From assembly GCA_043392685.1 (NCBI GenBank), contig JBHZGM010000011.1: DNA of 64,000 bases; one strand, given 5' to 3'. A model generated the notes under the pieces. That model did no database searches. It saw only the letters and a list, made by a program, of their open reading frames with translations, and was not told where the DNA came from. Position numbers and translations under genes: made by a program. This DNA comes from Metapseudomonas sp043392685 (GTDB lineage Bacteria; Pseudomonadota; Gammaproteobacteria; Pseudomonadales; Pseudomonadaceae). Below, one piece after another: positions 1 to 8,236 of this stretch; the first letter of the stretch is position 1, and every line of letters starts with the position of its first letter.

Positions 1-284
1 CAGACGATCAGCTTGATGCCGCCGAAGGCAGCTTCCAGGATCGAGTCCTTGCAGAACGGAGCCGGAACGTAGATCACCGAAGCGTCGGCGCCGGTGGCTT
101 CCACAGCTTCCTTGACGGTGTTGAACACCGGCAGGCCCAGGTGGGTGGTGCCGCCCTTGCCGGGGGTCACGCCGCCAACCATCTTGGTGCCGTAGGCGAT
201 GGCCTGCTCAGAGTGGAAAGTGCCTTGGCTACCGGTGAAGCCCTGGCAGATGACTTTGGTGTCTTTGTTGATCAGGACGCTCAT
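1..284 (-). CDS. sucD: Succinyl-CoA ligase alpha subunit, N-terminal part
   Basis: This is the first ~94 residues of the ADP/GDP-forming succinyl-CoA synthetase alpha subunit; the rest lies beyond the left edge. The enzyme converts succinyl-CoA to succinate with substrate-level phosphorylation. The visible part starts MSVLINKDTKVICQGFTGSQ, the CoA-binding Rossmann-type domain typical of SucD. The start ATG shares one base with the sucC stop (TAATG), so translation of the two subunits is probably coupled. It is the last gene of the leftward sdh-suc run. Identity is secure; only the C-terminal catalytic part cannot be seen. Confidence 0.96.
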   Translation of the reverse strand, partial: MSVLINKDTKVICQGFTGSQGTFHSEQAIAYGTKMVGGVTPGKGGTTHLGLPVFNTVKEAVEATGADASVIYVPAPFCKDSILEAAFGGIKLIV

Positions 285-1450
285 TACTTGCCCTCCGCGG
301 CCTTGACGACTTGCTGTGCAGCGTCGGTCAGGCTGGTCGCCGCGATGATGTTCAGACCGCTCTCGGCCAGTACCTTGGCGCCGAGGTCAGCGTTGTTGCC
401 TTCCAGACGGACGACCACCGGGATCTTCACGCCAACTTCCTTCACAGCGCCGATGATGCCTTCGGCAATCATGTCGCAGCGAACGATGCCGCCGAAGATG
501 TTCACCAGTACGGCAGCGACGTTGCTGTCGGACAGGATGATCTTGAACGCTTCGGTTACGCGCTCCTTGGTTGCACCGCCGCCAACGTCGAGGAAGTTGG
601 CCGGCTTGCCGCCGTGGAGGTTGACGATGTCCATGGTACCCATGGCCAGGCCGGCACCGTTGACCATGCAGCCGATGTTGCCTTCCAGGGCCACGTAGTT
701 CAGTTCCCACTTCTGCGCATGGGCTTCACGGGCGTCGTCCTGGGACGGGTCGTGCATGGCGCGCAGCTTGGGCTGACGGTACAGGGCGTTGCTGTCGATA
801 TTGATCTTGGCGTCCAGGCAGTGCAGGTTGCCGTCGGCCTTGATGACCAGCGGGTTCACTTCCAGCAGGGCCAGGTCGTAGTCCTGGAACAGCTTGGCCA
901 GGTTCACGAAGATGTGGGTGAACTGCTTGATCTGATCACCCTGCAGACCCAGCTGGAAAGCCAGCTCGCGGCCCTGGAAGGGCTGAGCGCCGACCAGCGG
1001 GTCGATGGTGGCCTTGAGGATCTTCTCGGGAGTGTCGTGAGCAACTTTCTCGATGTCCACGCCACCTTCGGTGGAAGCCATGAACACGATGCGGCGGCTG
1101 GAACGATCTACCACGGCGCCCAGGTACAGTTCCTTGGCGATGTCGGTGCAGGATTCGACCAGGATTTTGCTGACCGGCTGACCGTTGGCGTCAGTCTGAT
1201 AGGTCACCAGGCGCTTGCCCAGCCAGTTGGCGGCGAAGGCCTTGGCCTCTTCCTTGCTTTTGACCAGCTTCACGCCGCCCGCTTTACCGCGGCCGCCAGC
1301 GTGGACCTGGGCTTTCACGACCCATTCGCTACCACCGATTTTTTCGCAGGCTTCTGCGGCTTCTTCCGGGGTGTCTACGGCAAAGCCCTTGGATACGGGC
1401 AGGCCGTATTCAGCGAACAGCTGCTTACCCTGATACTCGTGGAGATTCAT
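284..1450 (-). CDS. sucC: Succinyl-CoA ligase beta subunit
   Basis: The 388-residue beta subunit carries the ATP-grasp nucleotide-binding domain and forms the alpha2beta2 (or alpha-beta) TCA-cycle enzyme with SucD. It begins MNLHEYQGKQLFAEYGLPV, the classic start of the family, followed by the ATP-grasp region (KAQVHAGGRGKAGGVK, about residues 46-61) and a C-terminal CoA-ligase domain with the glycine-rich GGGATKERV segment. The length equals that of the usual bacterial SucC. It overlaps sucD by one base and lies 201 bp downstream of lpdG, a gap containing two hairpins that may set the sucCD transcript apart from sucAB-lpdG. Confidence 0.98.
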   Translation of the reverse strand: MNLHEYQGKQLFAEYGLPVSKGFAVDTPEEAAEACEKIGGSEWVVKAQVHAGGRGKAGGVKLVKSKEEAKAFAANWLGKRLVTYQTDANGQPVSKILVESCTDIAKELYLGAVVDRSSRRIVFMASTEGGVDIEKVAHDTPEKILKATIDPLVGAQPFQGRELAFQLGLQGDQIKQFTHIFVNLAKLFQDYDLALLEVNPLVIKADGNLHCLDAKINIDSNALYRQPKLRAMHDPSQDDAREAHAQKWELNYVALEGNIGCMVNGAGLAMGTMDIVNLHGGKPANFLDVGGGATKERVTEAFKIILSDSNVAAVLVNIFGGIVRCDMIAEGIIGAVKEVGVKIPVVVRLEGNNADLGAKVLAESGLNIIAATSLTDAAQQVVKAAEGK

Positions 1451-1517
1451 GCTTGTCTACCGTCTTCGTTTAGGTATTGCGCATTCGACGCTGCATTCGT
1501 GGTGCCGCGCCACCTGT

Positions 1518-1643
1518 GACTGCCCATGAAGGCAGTCCGGCGGGCGTTCCGCGGTGAGCCCCCGCCATCCGGCCAGGACTCACGACGGGCTGCCCGCCGT
1601 GGTTCCGGACCCTGCACAGGCCACGCGCGCGATCTGTGCAGGG
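1518..1643 (-). repeat. Two hairpins in the lpdG-sucC gap
   Basis: The 201-bp gap between lpdG and sucC holds two perfect inverted repeats: GACTGCC/GGCAGTC (1518-1524 with 1531-1537, 6-nt loop) and CCCTGCACAG/CTGTGCAGGG (1610-1619 with 1634-1643, 14-nt loop). The second starts only 9 bp after the lpdG stop. Neither is followed by a clear U-run on the transcribed strand, so they look more like RNA-processing or stability elements than intrinsic terminators. That role is inferred. Confidence 0.6.
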
Positions 1644-1651
1644 GGTGTTGC

Positions 1652-3088
1652 TCAGCGCTTCTTGCGGTTGGCGATGTGGATGGCGTGGCCATTCACAGCG
1701 AGGGCCGCTTCGTGCAGCGCTTCGGACAGGGTCGGGTGCGAGAAGACCATCATGCCCAGGTCTTCGGCGCTGGTGCCGAATTCCATGCCGATGGCACCTT
1801 GCTGCACCAGTTCGGCGGCGCTCGGGCCGATCACATGGACGCCCAGTACGCGGTCGGTCTTGGCATCGGCGATGACCTTGACGAAACCGGCGGTGTCGTT
1901 GGCAGCCATGGCACGGCCGCTGGCAGCGAACGGGAAGGTACCGACGTTGATTTCAACGCCCTCGGCCTTCAGGGCCTGCTCGGTCTTGCCGACCCACGCG
2001 ATTTCCGGGTGGGTATAGATGACCGAAGGAATGAGGTCGTAGTTCATCTGGGCTTTGTGGCCGGCGATGCGCTCGGCGACCATGATGCCCTCTTCCGACG
2101 CCTTGTGGGCCAGCATCGCACCACGTACCACGTCACCGATGGCGTACACGCCAGGAACGCTGGTGGCGCAATAGTCGTCGACGAAGATGAAGCCACGCTC
2201 GTCCAGGGTCACGCCGCTATCGGCAGCCAGCAGGTCGGTGGTCACCGGGCGACGGCCCACGGCCACGATCAGCTTGTCGAAGGTCAGCTTCTGCTCGCCC
2301 TGGGCGTCGGTGAAGTTGACGGTAACCTGCTTCTTCTTCACTTCGGAGCCGGTCACACGGGCGCCCAGGCGAATGTTCAGGCCCTGCTTGGTCAGGATCT
2401 TCAGGGCTTCCTTGGAAACCTGTTCGTCAGCGGCCGGGAGGAACTTGTCCAGAGCTTCGATGACGGTCACTTCGGCACCCAGGCGGGCCCAGACGGAGCC
2501 CAGTTCCAGACCGATCACACCGGCACCGATCACGCCCAGCTTCTTCGGCACGGCCTGGAAGTCCAGGGCGCCGGTGGAGTCGACGATCACGTCCTGGTCC
2601 ACCGGAGCCGGCGGGATGTCTACCGGCTTGGAACCGGAAGCCAGGATCACGTTCTCGGCTTCGACGATCTGTACCTTGCCATCGGAACCGGTCACTTCGA
2701 CCTGCTTGTTGGCCAGCAGCTTGCCGTGGCCTTCCAGCAGGGTCACGCCGTTGGCCTTGAACAGGGTAGCCACGCCGCCGGTCAGGTTCTTCACGATGGT
2801 GTCCTTGCGGCCGACCATGGTGGGAACGTCGATGGAAACGCCCTTGGCATCGATGCCGTGGACTTTGAAGGCCTCGTGGGCCTCATGGTACTTGTAGGAG
2901 CTGTCCAGCAGCGCCTTCGACGGAATGCAACCGACGTTCAAGCAGGTGCCGCCCAATGCGGTCTTGCCGTCCTTGCCCTGGTACTTCTCGATGCAGGCGG
3001 TCTTCAGGCCGAGCTGAGCAGCCTTGATGGCGGCGACATAGCCACCGGGGCCCGCACCAATCACTACCACGTCGAATTTCTGGGTCAT
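1652..3088 (-). CDS. lpdG: Dihydrolipoyl dehydrogenase (E3)
   Basis: The 478-residue flavoenzyme reoxidises dihydrolipoamide on SucB, passing electrons to NAD+; in Pseudomonas the suc-linked copy is called LpdG. The N-terminus has the FAD dinucleotide fold (VVVIGAGPGGYVAAIKAA). The redox disulfide motif GGTCLNVGCIPSK places the active cysteines at residues 49 and 54. A second GAGVIGLELGSVWARLGAEV Rossmann motif binds NAD+. The C-terminal SHPTLSEALHEA holds the catalytic histidine and glutamate of the dimer interface. It follows sucB by 69 bp (with a hairpin), consistent with co-transcription as the third component of 2-oxoglutarate dehydrogenase. Confidence 0.98.
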   Translation of the reverse strand: MTQKFDVVVIGAGPGGYVAAIKAAQLGLKTACIEKYQGKDGKTALGGTCLNVGCIPSKALLDSSYKYHEAHEAFKVHGIDAKGVSIDVPTMVGRKDTIVKNLTGGVATLFKANGVTLLEGHGKLLANKQVEVTGSDGKVQIVEAENVILASGSKPVDIPPAPVDQDVIVDSTGALDFQAVPKKLGVIGAGVIGLELGSVWARLGAEVTVIEALDKFLPAADEQVSKEALKILTKQGLNIRLGARVTGSEVKKKQVTVNFTDAQGEQKLTFDKLIVAVGRRPVTTDLLAADSGVTLDERGFIFVDDYCATSVPGVYAIGDVVRGAMLAHKASEEGIMVAERIAGHKAQMNYDLIPSVIYTHPEIAWVGKTEQALKAEGVEINVGTFPFAASGRAMAANDTAGFVKVIADAKTDRVLGVHVIGPSAAELVQQGAIGMEFGTSAEDLGMMVFSHPTLSEALHEAALAVNGHAIHIANRKKR

Positions 3089-3116
3089 AACTCATTCCTT
3101 CTCGTATGAAACCGGA

Positions 3117-3137
3117 CGGCCCCTGCAAGGGGGGCCG
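3117..3137 (-). repeat. Hairpin in the sucB-lpdG gap
   Basis: CGGCCCC (3117-3123) pairs with GGGGCCG (3131-3137) across a 7-nt loop in the 69-bp sucB-lpdG gap. No U-run follows on the transcribed strand, so an intercistronic processing or stabilising role is likelier than termination. Confidence 0.5.
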
Positions 3138-3157
3138 CCGTTAAGAGAGACTGCCGA

Positions 3158-4387
3158 TCAGACGTCGAGCAGCAGACGAGCCGGGTCTTCCAGCAGGTCC
3201 TTGATGGTCACCAGGAAGCTTACAGCTTCCTTGCCATCGATCAGGCGGTGGTCGTAGGACAGCGCCAGATACATCATCGGCAGGATCACAACCTGGCCAT
3301 TCACGGCCATCGGGCGCTCCTGGATCTTGTGCATACCGAGGATGGCGGTTTGCGGCGGGTTGACGATCGGGCTGGAGAGCAGCGAACCGAACACGCCACC
3401 GTTGGAGATGGTGAAGGTGCCACCGGTCATCTCTTCGATGGTCAGCTTGCCTTCACGGGCCTTCTTGCCGAAGTTGGCGATGCCGCCTTCGATTTCAGCC
3501 AGGCTCATGAATTCGGCGTTACGCAGCACCGGTACAACCAAGCCACGGTCGCTGGATACGGCAACGCCGATGTCCTGGTAACCGTGGTAGACGATGTCGT
3601 TGCCGTCGATGGAGGCATTGACGCCCGGGAAGCGCTTCAGGGCTTCGGTGGCGGCCTTCACGAAGAAGGACATGAAGCCCAGGCGAACGCCGTTGTGCTT
3701 CTTCTCGAACAGGTCCTTGTACTTGGCACGCAGGTCCATGATCGGCTTCATGTTGACTTCGTTGTAGGTAGTCAGCATGGCCATGGTGGACTGGGCTTCG
3801 ACCAGGCGCTCGGCGACCTTGGCACGCAGGCGGGTCATCGGGACGCGCTTCTCGATGCGATCACCGGCGCCGAAGATCGGAGCCTCGCCAGCCGGGGCAG
3901 CCGGCTTGGCAGCGGCCGGGGCGGCAGCCGGGGCGTTCTTCTTGGCCTCAACGGCAGCAACCACGTCTTCCTTGGTCACGCGACCGCCCTTGCCGGTACC
4001 AGCGATGCTGTTCGGGTCGATGCCATTCTCTTCGGCCAGCTTGCGGGCTGCCGGAGAGAGGATCGCGTCGTCGGCAGCCGCAGCGGCCGGAGCAGCGGCC
4101 TGGGCCGGAGCGGCAGCCGGGGCAGCAGCGGCAGGAGTAGCGGCCGCGGCACCAGCGTTCAGTTTGCCGAGCAGTTCGCCGCTGAGGACGGTGTCGCCCT
4201 CGTTCTTGACGATTTCAGCCAGGACGCCGTCGGCTTCCGCCAGGACTTCCATGACCACTTTGTCGGTTTCGATGTCGACAATCAGCTCGTCGCGCTTGAC
4301 CGCCTCGCCCGGCTTCTTGTGCCAGGTAGCCACGGTGCCGTCGGCAACCGATTCCGGGAAAGTGGGGGCTTTGATCTCGATAGCCAT
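3158..4387 (-). CDS. sucB: 2-Oxoglutarate dehydrogenase E2 (dihydrolipoyl succinyltransferase)
   Basis: The 409-residue E2 core transfers the succinyl group from E1 to CoA. It has one lipoyl domain with lysine 43 in the DIETDKVVMEV motif as the lipoylation site. Next come an Ala/Pro-rich flexible linker (about 80-105), a peripheral subunit-binding domain (SPAARKLAEENGIDPNSIAG), a second Ala/Pro linker, and the C-terminal acyltransferase domain with the catalytic SYDHRLIDG histidine. The linkers give local low-complexity, Ala-rich coding DNA; this is normal for E2 proteins. It lies 44 bp after sucA and 69 bp before lpdG. Confidence 0.98.
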   Translation of the reverse strand: MAIEIKAPTFPESVADGTVATWHKKPGEAVKRDELIVDIETDKVVMEVLAEADGVLAEIVKNEGDTVLSGELLGKLNAGAAAATPAAAAPAAAPAQAAAPAAAAADDAILSPAARKLAEENGIDPNSIAGTGKGGRVTKEDVVAAVEAKKNAPAAAPAAAKPAAPAGEAPIFGAGDRIEKRVPMTRLRAKVAERLVEAQSTMAMLTTYNEVNMKPIMDLRAKYKDLFEKKHNGVRLGFMSFFVKAATEALKRFPGVNASIDGNDIVYHGYQDIGVAVSSDRGLVVPVLRNAEFMSLAEIEGGIANFGKKAREGKLTIEEMTGGTFTISNGGVFGSLLSSPIVNPPQTAILGMHKIQERPMAVNGQVVILPMMYLALSYDHRLIDGKEAVSFLVTIKDLLEDPARLLLDV

Positions 4388-4431
4388 TGTTCAGGGTTCC
4401 TATCTAATTCGGTTTCTTCAGCGCGAAGGCG

Positions 4432-7263
4432 TTAAACAGTAAAGGCGTCTTGCAGCAGTTTTTCCTGCTGCTCAGCGTGCATGGAGGCGTAGCCGCAGGC
4501 CGGGGCCGCAGAGCCTTCACGACCGGCGTACTCGAGGAACAGGCCCTTCTTGTGGGCTGCCGCGACGCGACGCATGTGGTGCTGGCTGCAGTACCAGGCG
4601 CCCTGGTTCATCGGCTCTTCCTGGCACCAGACGATGTGCTTGAGGTTCTTGTACGGAGCCAGAACCTCGGCCAGATCGTCCTCGGGGAACGGATAGAGCT
4701 GTTCAATACGCACGATGGCGATGTCTTCGCGACCTTCGGCACGGCGTTTTTCCAGCAGGTCGTAGTAGACCTTGCCGCTGCACAGGACCATGCGGTCCAC
4801 CTTCTTCGGATCGATCGCATCGATTTCGCCGATGACGGTCTGGAAGGAGCCTTCGGCCAGATCTTCCAGGGTCGAGATGGCCAGCTTGTGGCGCAGCAGG
4901 GATTTCGGAGTCAGGGCCACCAGCGGCTTGCGCAGCGGACGGATCACCTGGCGACGCAGCATGTGGTAGACCTGGGCCGGAGTGGTCGGTACGCAGACCT
5001 GGATGTTGTGCTCGGCGCACAGCTGCAGGTAACGCTCCAGACGAGCGGAGGAGTGCTCCGGCCCCTGGCCTTCATAGCCGTGGGGCAGCAGCATGGTCAG
5101 GCCGCACAGACGACCCCACTTGTGCTCACCGCTGGTGATGAACTGGTCGATCACCACCTGGGCGCCGTTGGCGAAATCGCCGAACTGGGCCTCCCAGATC
5201 ACCAGCGCGTTGGGCGTGGTGGTGGAGTAGCCGTATTCGAACGCCAGTACCGCCTCTTCCGACAGGTAGGAGTCATATAGCTCGAACTTCGGCTGGTCGG
5301 CGAACAGGTGCTGCAACGGCAGGTAGGTGCTGGCGTCCTTCTGGCTGTGCAGCGCCGCATGGCGGTGCGAGAAGGTACCGCGGCCCACGTCCTGACCGGT
5401 GATACGTACCGGGTGGCCTTCGAACAGCAGGGTGGCGTAGGCCATGGTCTCGGCGTAGCCCCAGTTGATCGGCATCGCACCGGCGCCCATCTTCTGGCGG
5501 TCTTCGAGGATCTTGGCGACCTGACGCTGAACCACGAAGCCTTCCGGAATTTCCAGCAGCTTGGCGGAGAGTTCCTGCAGGGTCTTCAGATCGAAGCGGG
5601 TGTCGTGACGAGCGGTCCAGGCATGGCCCAGGTAGGGGCGCCAGTCGACGAAGAGCTCCTTGTTGGGCTCCTTCACCAGGCTCTTGACCACGTGCTGGCC
5701 GTTGTCCAGGGCAGCACGGTAATCGTCTACCTTCGCCTGGATGCTGGCGACGTCGAGCACATTGGCGGCGCTCAGGGCATCGGCGTACTGCTCACGGGTA
5801 GTGCGCTGCTTGGCGATCTGCTGGTACATCAGCGGCTGGGTGCCGCTCGGCTCGTCGGCCTCGTTGTGGCCGCGACGGCGGTAGCAGACCAGGTCGATGA
5901 CCACATCACGCTTGAACTGCATGCGGTAGTCGACGGCCAGCTGGGTGACGAACAGCACGGCTTCCGGATCGTCGCCGTTAACGTGCAGGATCGGCGCCTG
6001 GATCATCTTGGCGACGTCGGTGCAGTACTCGGTAGAACGCGAGTCTTCCGGACGGCTGGTGGTGAAACCAACCTGGTTGTTGATCACGATGTGGATGGTG
6101 CCGCCCGTCTTGTAGCCACGGGTCTGCGACATCTGGAAGGTTTCCATTACCACGCCCTGACCGGCGAAGGCCGCGTCGCCGTGGATGGAGATCGGCAGAA
6201 CCTTGTCGCCGGACTTGTCCTGGCGACGGTCCTGGCGGGCGCGCACGGAACCCTCGACCACCGGGGAAACGATTTCCAGGTGGGACGGGTTGAACGCCAG
6301 GGCCAGGTGAACTTCGCCGCCGGGGGTCATGACGTTGGAGGAGAAGCCCTGGTGGTACTTCACGTCACCGGAAGACAGGCCTTCGGCCTTCTTGCCTTCG
6401 AACTCGTCGAACAGGTCGCGCGGGTTCTTGCCGAAGGTGTTGACCAGGACGTTCAGACGGCCGCGGTGGGCCATGCCGATGACAATTTCCTTCAGGCCGT
6501 AGGAGCCGGAGCGCTGGATGATCTCGTCCAGCAGCGGAATCAGACTCTCGCCACCTTCAAGGCCGAAACGCTTGGTGCCCGGGTATTTGGTGCCCAGGTA
6601 CTTTTCCAGGCCTTCGGCAGCGGTCAGGCGCTCCAGCAGGTGGCTCTGGACTTCCGGCGAGAACGCAGGACGGCCACGCACGCTTTCCAGGCGCTGCTGG
6701 AACCACTTGCGCTGCTCGGAATCGACGATGTGGGTGAACTCGGCACCGATGGTGCGGCAATACGTCTCGTTGAGGGTCTGCTGAATCTCGCGCAGAGTAG
6801 CCTCTTCTTTGCCGATATAAAGCTCACCAGTGCGAAAGGTGGTATCGAGGTCGGCGTCGGTCAGCCCGTAGTGGCGGATCGACAGGTCAGCCGGAGCCGG
6901 ACGCTGCCACAGACCAAGCGGGTCGAGCTTGGAAGCCTGGTGGCCGCGCATGCGGAATGCCTGGATCAGACGCAGGACTTCAACCTGCTTCTTCTCGTGC
7001 TCGGAGCTCACTGCACCAGCGGACACCGGTTGGGCGCGACGCTGATTCTTGGCGAGCAGGACGAAATGATCCCGGATGGTGGAGTGCGAAACGTCGGTAG
7101 CAAGATTGCCGTCGGTCGGCAGCTTCTGGAAGTAGGTGCGCCACTCTTCGGGCACAGCGTTGGGATCGTGCAGGTAGAGCTCATAGAGCTCTTCCACATA
7201 TGCAGCGTTACCACCGGATAGGTGGGCACTGTTCCACATGCGCTGCATTTCGCTTTCTTGCAT
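4432..7263 (-). CDS. sucA: 2-Oxoglutarate dehydrogenase E1
   Basis: This 943-residue thiamine-diphosphate enzyme decarboxylates 2-oxoglutarate and succinylates the lipoyl group of SucB. Visible marks are the GMAHRGRLNVLVN motif (about residue 262), the ThDP/Mg region GDAAFAGQGVV followed by NNQVGFTT (about 364-400), and the C-terminal transketolase-like half (HGYEGQGPEHSSAR). The length matches the usual ~940 residues. The ATG at 7263 is preceded by a weak ribosome site. The 245-bp gap to sdhB is large enough for a separate promoter; it has an AT-rich patch at about 7400-7421 but no clear -35/-10 pair. Confidence 0.98.
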   Translation of the reverse strand: MQESEMQRMWNSAHLSGGNAAYVEELYELYLHDPNAVPEEWRTYFQKLPTDGNLATDVSHSTIRDHFVLLAKNQRRAQPVSAGAVSSEHEKKQVEVLRLIQAFRMRGHQASKLDPLGLWQRPAPADLSIRHYGLTDADLDTTFRTGELYIGKEEATLREIQQTLNETYCRTIGAEFTHIVDSEQRKWFQQRLESVRGRPAFSPEVQSHLLERLTAAEGLEKYLGTKYPGTKRFGLEGGESLIPLLDEIIQRSGSYGLKEIVIGMAHRGRLNVLVNTFGKNPRDLFDEFEGKKAEGLSSGDVKYHQGFSSNVMTPGGEVHLALAFNPSHLEIVSPVVEGSVRARQDRRQDKSGDKVLPISIHGDAAFAGQGVVMETFQMSQTRGYKTGGTIHIVINNQVGFTTSRPEDSRSTEYCTDVAKMIQAPILHVNGDDPEAVLFVTQLAVDYRMQFKRDVVIDLVCYRRRGHNEADEPSGTQPLMYQQIAKQRTTREQYADALSAANVLDVASIQAKVDDYRAALDNGQHVVKSLVKEPNKELFVDWRPYLGHAWTARHDTRFDLKTLQELSAKLLEIPEGFVVQRQVAKILEDRQKMGAGAMPINWGYAETMAYATLLFEGHPVRITGQDVGRGTFSHRHAALHSQKDASTYLPLQHLFADQPKFELYDSYLSEEAVLAFEYGYSTTTPNALVIWEAQFGDFANGAQVVIDQFITSGEHKWGRLCGLTMLLPHGYEGQGPEHSSARLERYLQLCAEHNIQVCVPTTPAQVYHMLRRQVIRPLRKPLVALTPKSLLRHKLAISTLEDLAEGSFQTVIGEIDAIDPKKVDRMVLCSGKVYYDLLEKRRAEGREDIAIVRIEQLYPFPEDDLAEVLAPYKNLKHIVWCQEEPMNQGAWYCSQHHMRRVAAAHKKGLFLEYAGREGSAAPACGYASMHAEQQEKLLQDAFTV

Positions 7264-7457
7264 GCTTTGTCACCCTCGATAAGGGGACACCATCGGCATG
7301 GACACCACTAGGGCTAAGAAGTCCTGGCACAGCGACTCCAGTAAAGCCACCAAGGATCCCGCAGATAGTCCGGGCACCAGCCCGGTCGCCCCTGCTGGTC
7401 ATCTATATATTTTTCAAATAAGGGACACGGCTTTGTGAGCTGCGTTCCTGGTTTTAC

Positions 7458-7484
7458 TGCGGTACCGACCAGGCCGGTACCGCA
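7458..7484 (-). repeat. 10-bp-stem hairpin between sdhB and sucA
   Basis: TGCGGTACCG (7458-7467) pairs perfectly with CGGTACCGCA (7475-7484) across a 7-nt loop, 24 bp after the sdhB stop. The transcribed strand continues GTAAAACC without a U-run, so it is not a canonical intrinsic terminator. It could protect the sdh 3' end or attenuate read-through into sucA; this is an inference. Confidence 0.6.
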
Positions 7485-7508
7485 GGTGTTACGGGTACTG
7501 CAATCGAA

Positions 7509-8225
7509 TCAGGTACCGCTTTGCAGCAGCATGTTACGTACGTGGCCGATCGCCTTGGTCGGGTTCAGACCCTTGGGGCAGACGTTCACGCAGTTCATGA
7601 TGCCGCGGCAGCGGAACACGCTGAACGGGTCATCCAGCGCAGCCAGTCGCTCTTCGGTCTTGTTGTCACGGCTATCGGCCAGGAAGCGATAGGCCTGCAG
7701 CAGTGCAGCGGGACCGAGGAACTTGTCCGGGTTCCACCAGAAGGACGGGCAGGAAGTCGAGCAGCAAGCGCACAGGATGCACTCGTACAGACCGTCCAGC
7801 TTTTCGCGATCTTCCGGGGACTGCAGACGCTCGATGGCCGGAGCCGGAGTATCGTTCTGCAGGAAGGGCTTCACCTTCTCGTACTGCTTGTAGAAGATGC
7901 TCATATCGACGACCAGGTCACGAATGACCGGCAAACCCGGCAGCGGACGAATCACCAGCTTGCCGCCCTTCAGGCCGGCGGCCGACAGCGGAGTGATGCA
8001 CGCCAGGCCGTTCTTGCCGTTGATGTTCATGCCGTCGGAACCGCAGACACCTTCACGGCAGGAGCGACGGTAGGAGAAACCTTCGTCCTGTTCCTTGATC
8101 AGGGCCAGTACGTCGAGGACCATCACGTCCTTGCCGTCGGTATCGATCTGGAAGTCCTGCATGGTCGGAGCGCTGTCGCTCTCCGGGTTATAGCGATAGA
8201 CGCTGACAGTAAGAGTCTTGGACAT
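7509..8225 (-). CDS. sdhB: Succinate dehydrogenase iron-sulfur subunit
   Basis: The 238-residue SdhB relays electrons from the SdhA flavin to the membrane quinone site. The three cluster motifs are all present: CREGVCGSDGMNINGKNGLAC for [2Fe-2S], CILCACCSTSCP for [4Fe-4S] and CRGIMNCVNVCPKG for [3Fe-4S]. The ATG at 8225 is chosen over the in-frame GTG at 8234 because AAGGGTGG sits at a proper distance in front of it and the resulting start (MSKTLTVSVYRYNPE) resembles homologues. It starts 11 bp after sdhA and is the last sdh gene before the hairpin-bearing gap to sucA. Confidence 0.97.
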   Translation of the reverse strand: MSKTLTVSVYRYNPESDSAPTMQDFQIDTDGKDVMVLDVLALIKEQDEGFSYRRSCREGVCGSDGMNINGKNGLACITPLSAAGLKGGKLVIRPLPGLPVIRDLVVDMSIFYKQYEKVKPFLQNDTPAPAIERLQSPEDREKLDGLYECILCACCSTSCPSFWWNPDKFLGPAALLQAYRFLADSRDNKTEERLAALDDPFSVFRCRGIMNCVNVCPKGLNPTKAIGHVRNMLLQSGT

Positions 8226-8236
8226 CTCGGCCACCC

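Noticed and set aside
3888..4145. Repetitive-looking GCC/GCG-rich DNA in sucB
   Set aside because: These are the Ala/Pro linkers between lipoyl, subunit-binding and catalytic domains, normal for E2 enzymes, not a microsatellite insertion.
5308..7221. A 637-codon rightward frame inside sucA
   Set aside because: Shadow of sucA; composition (Val/Gly/His/Gln-rich) is typical of reversed high-GC genes.
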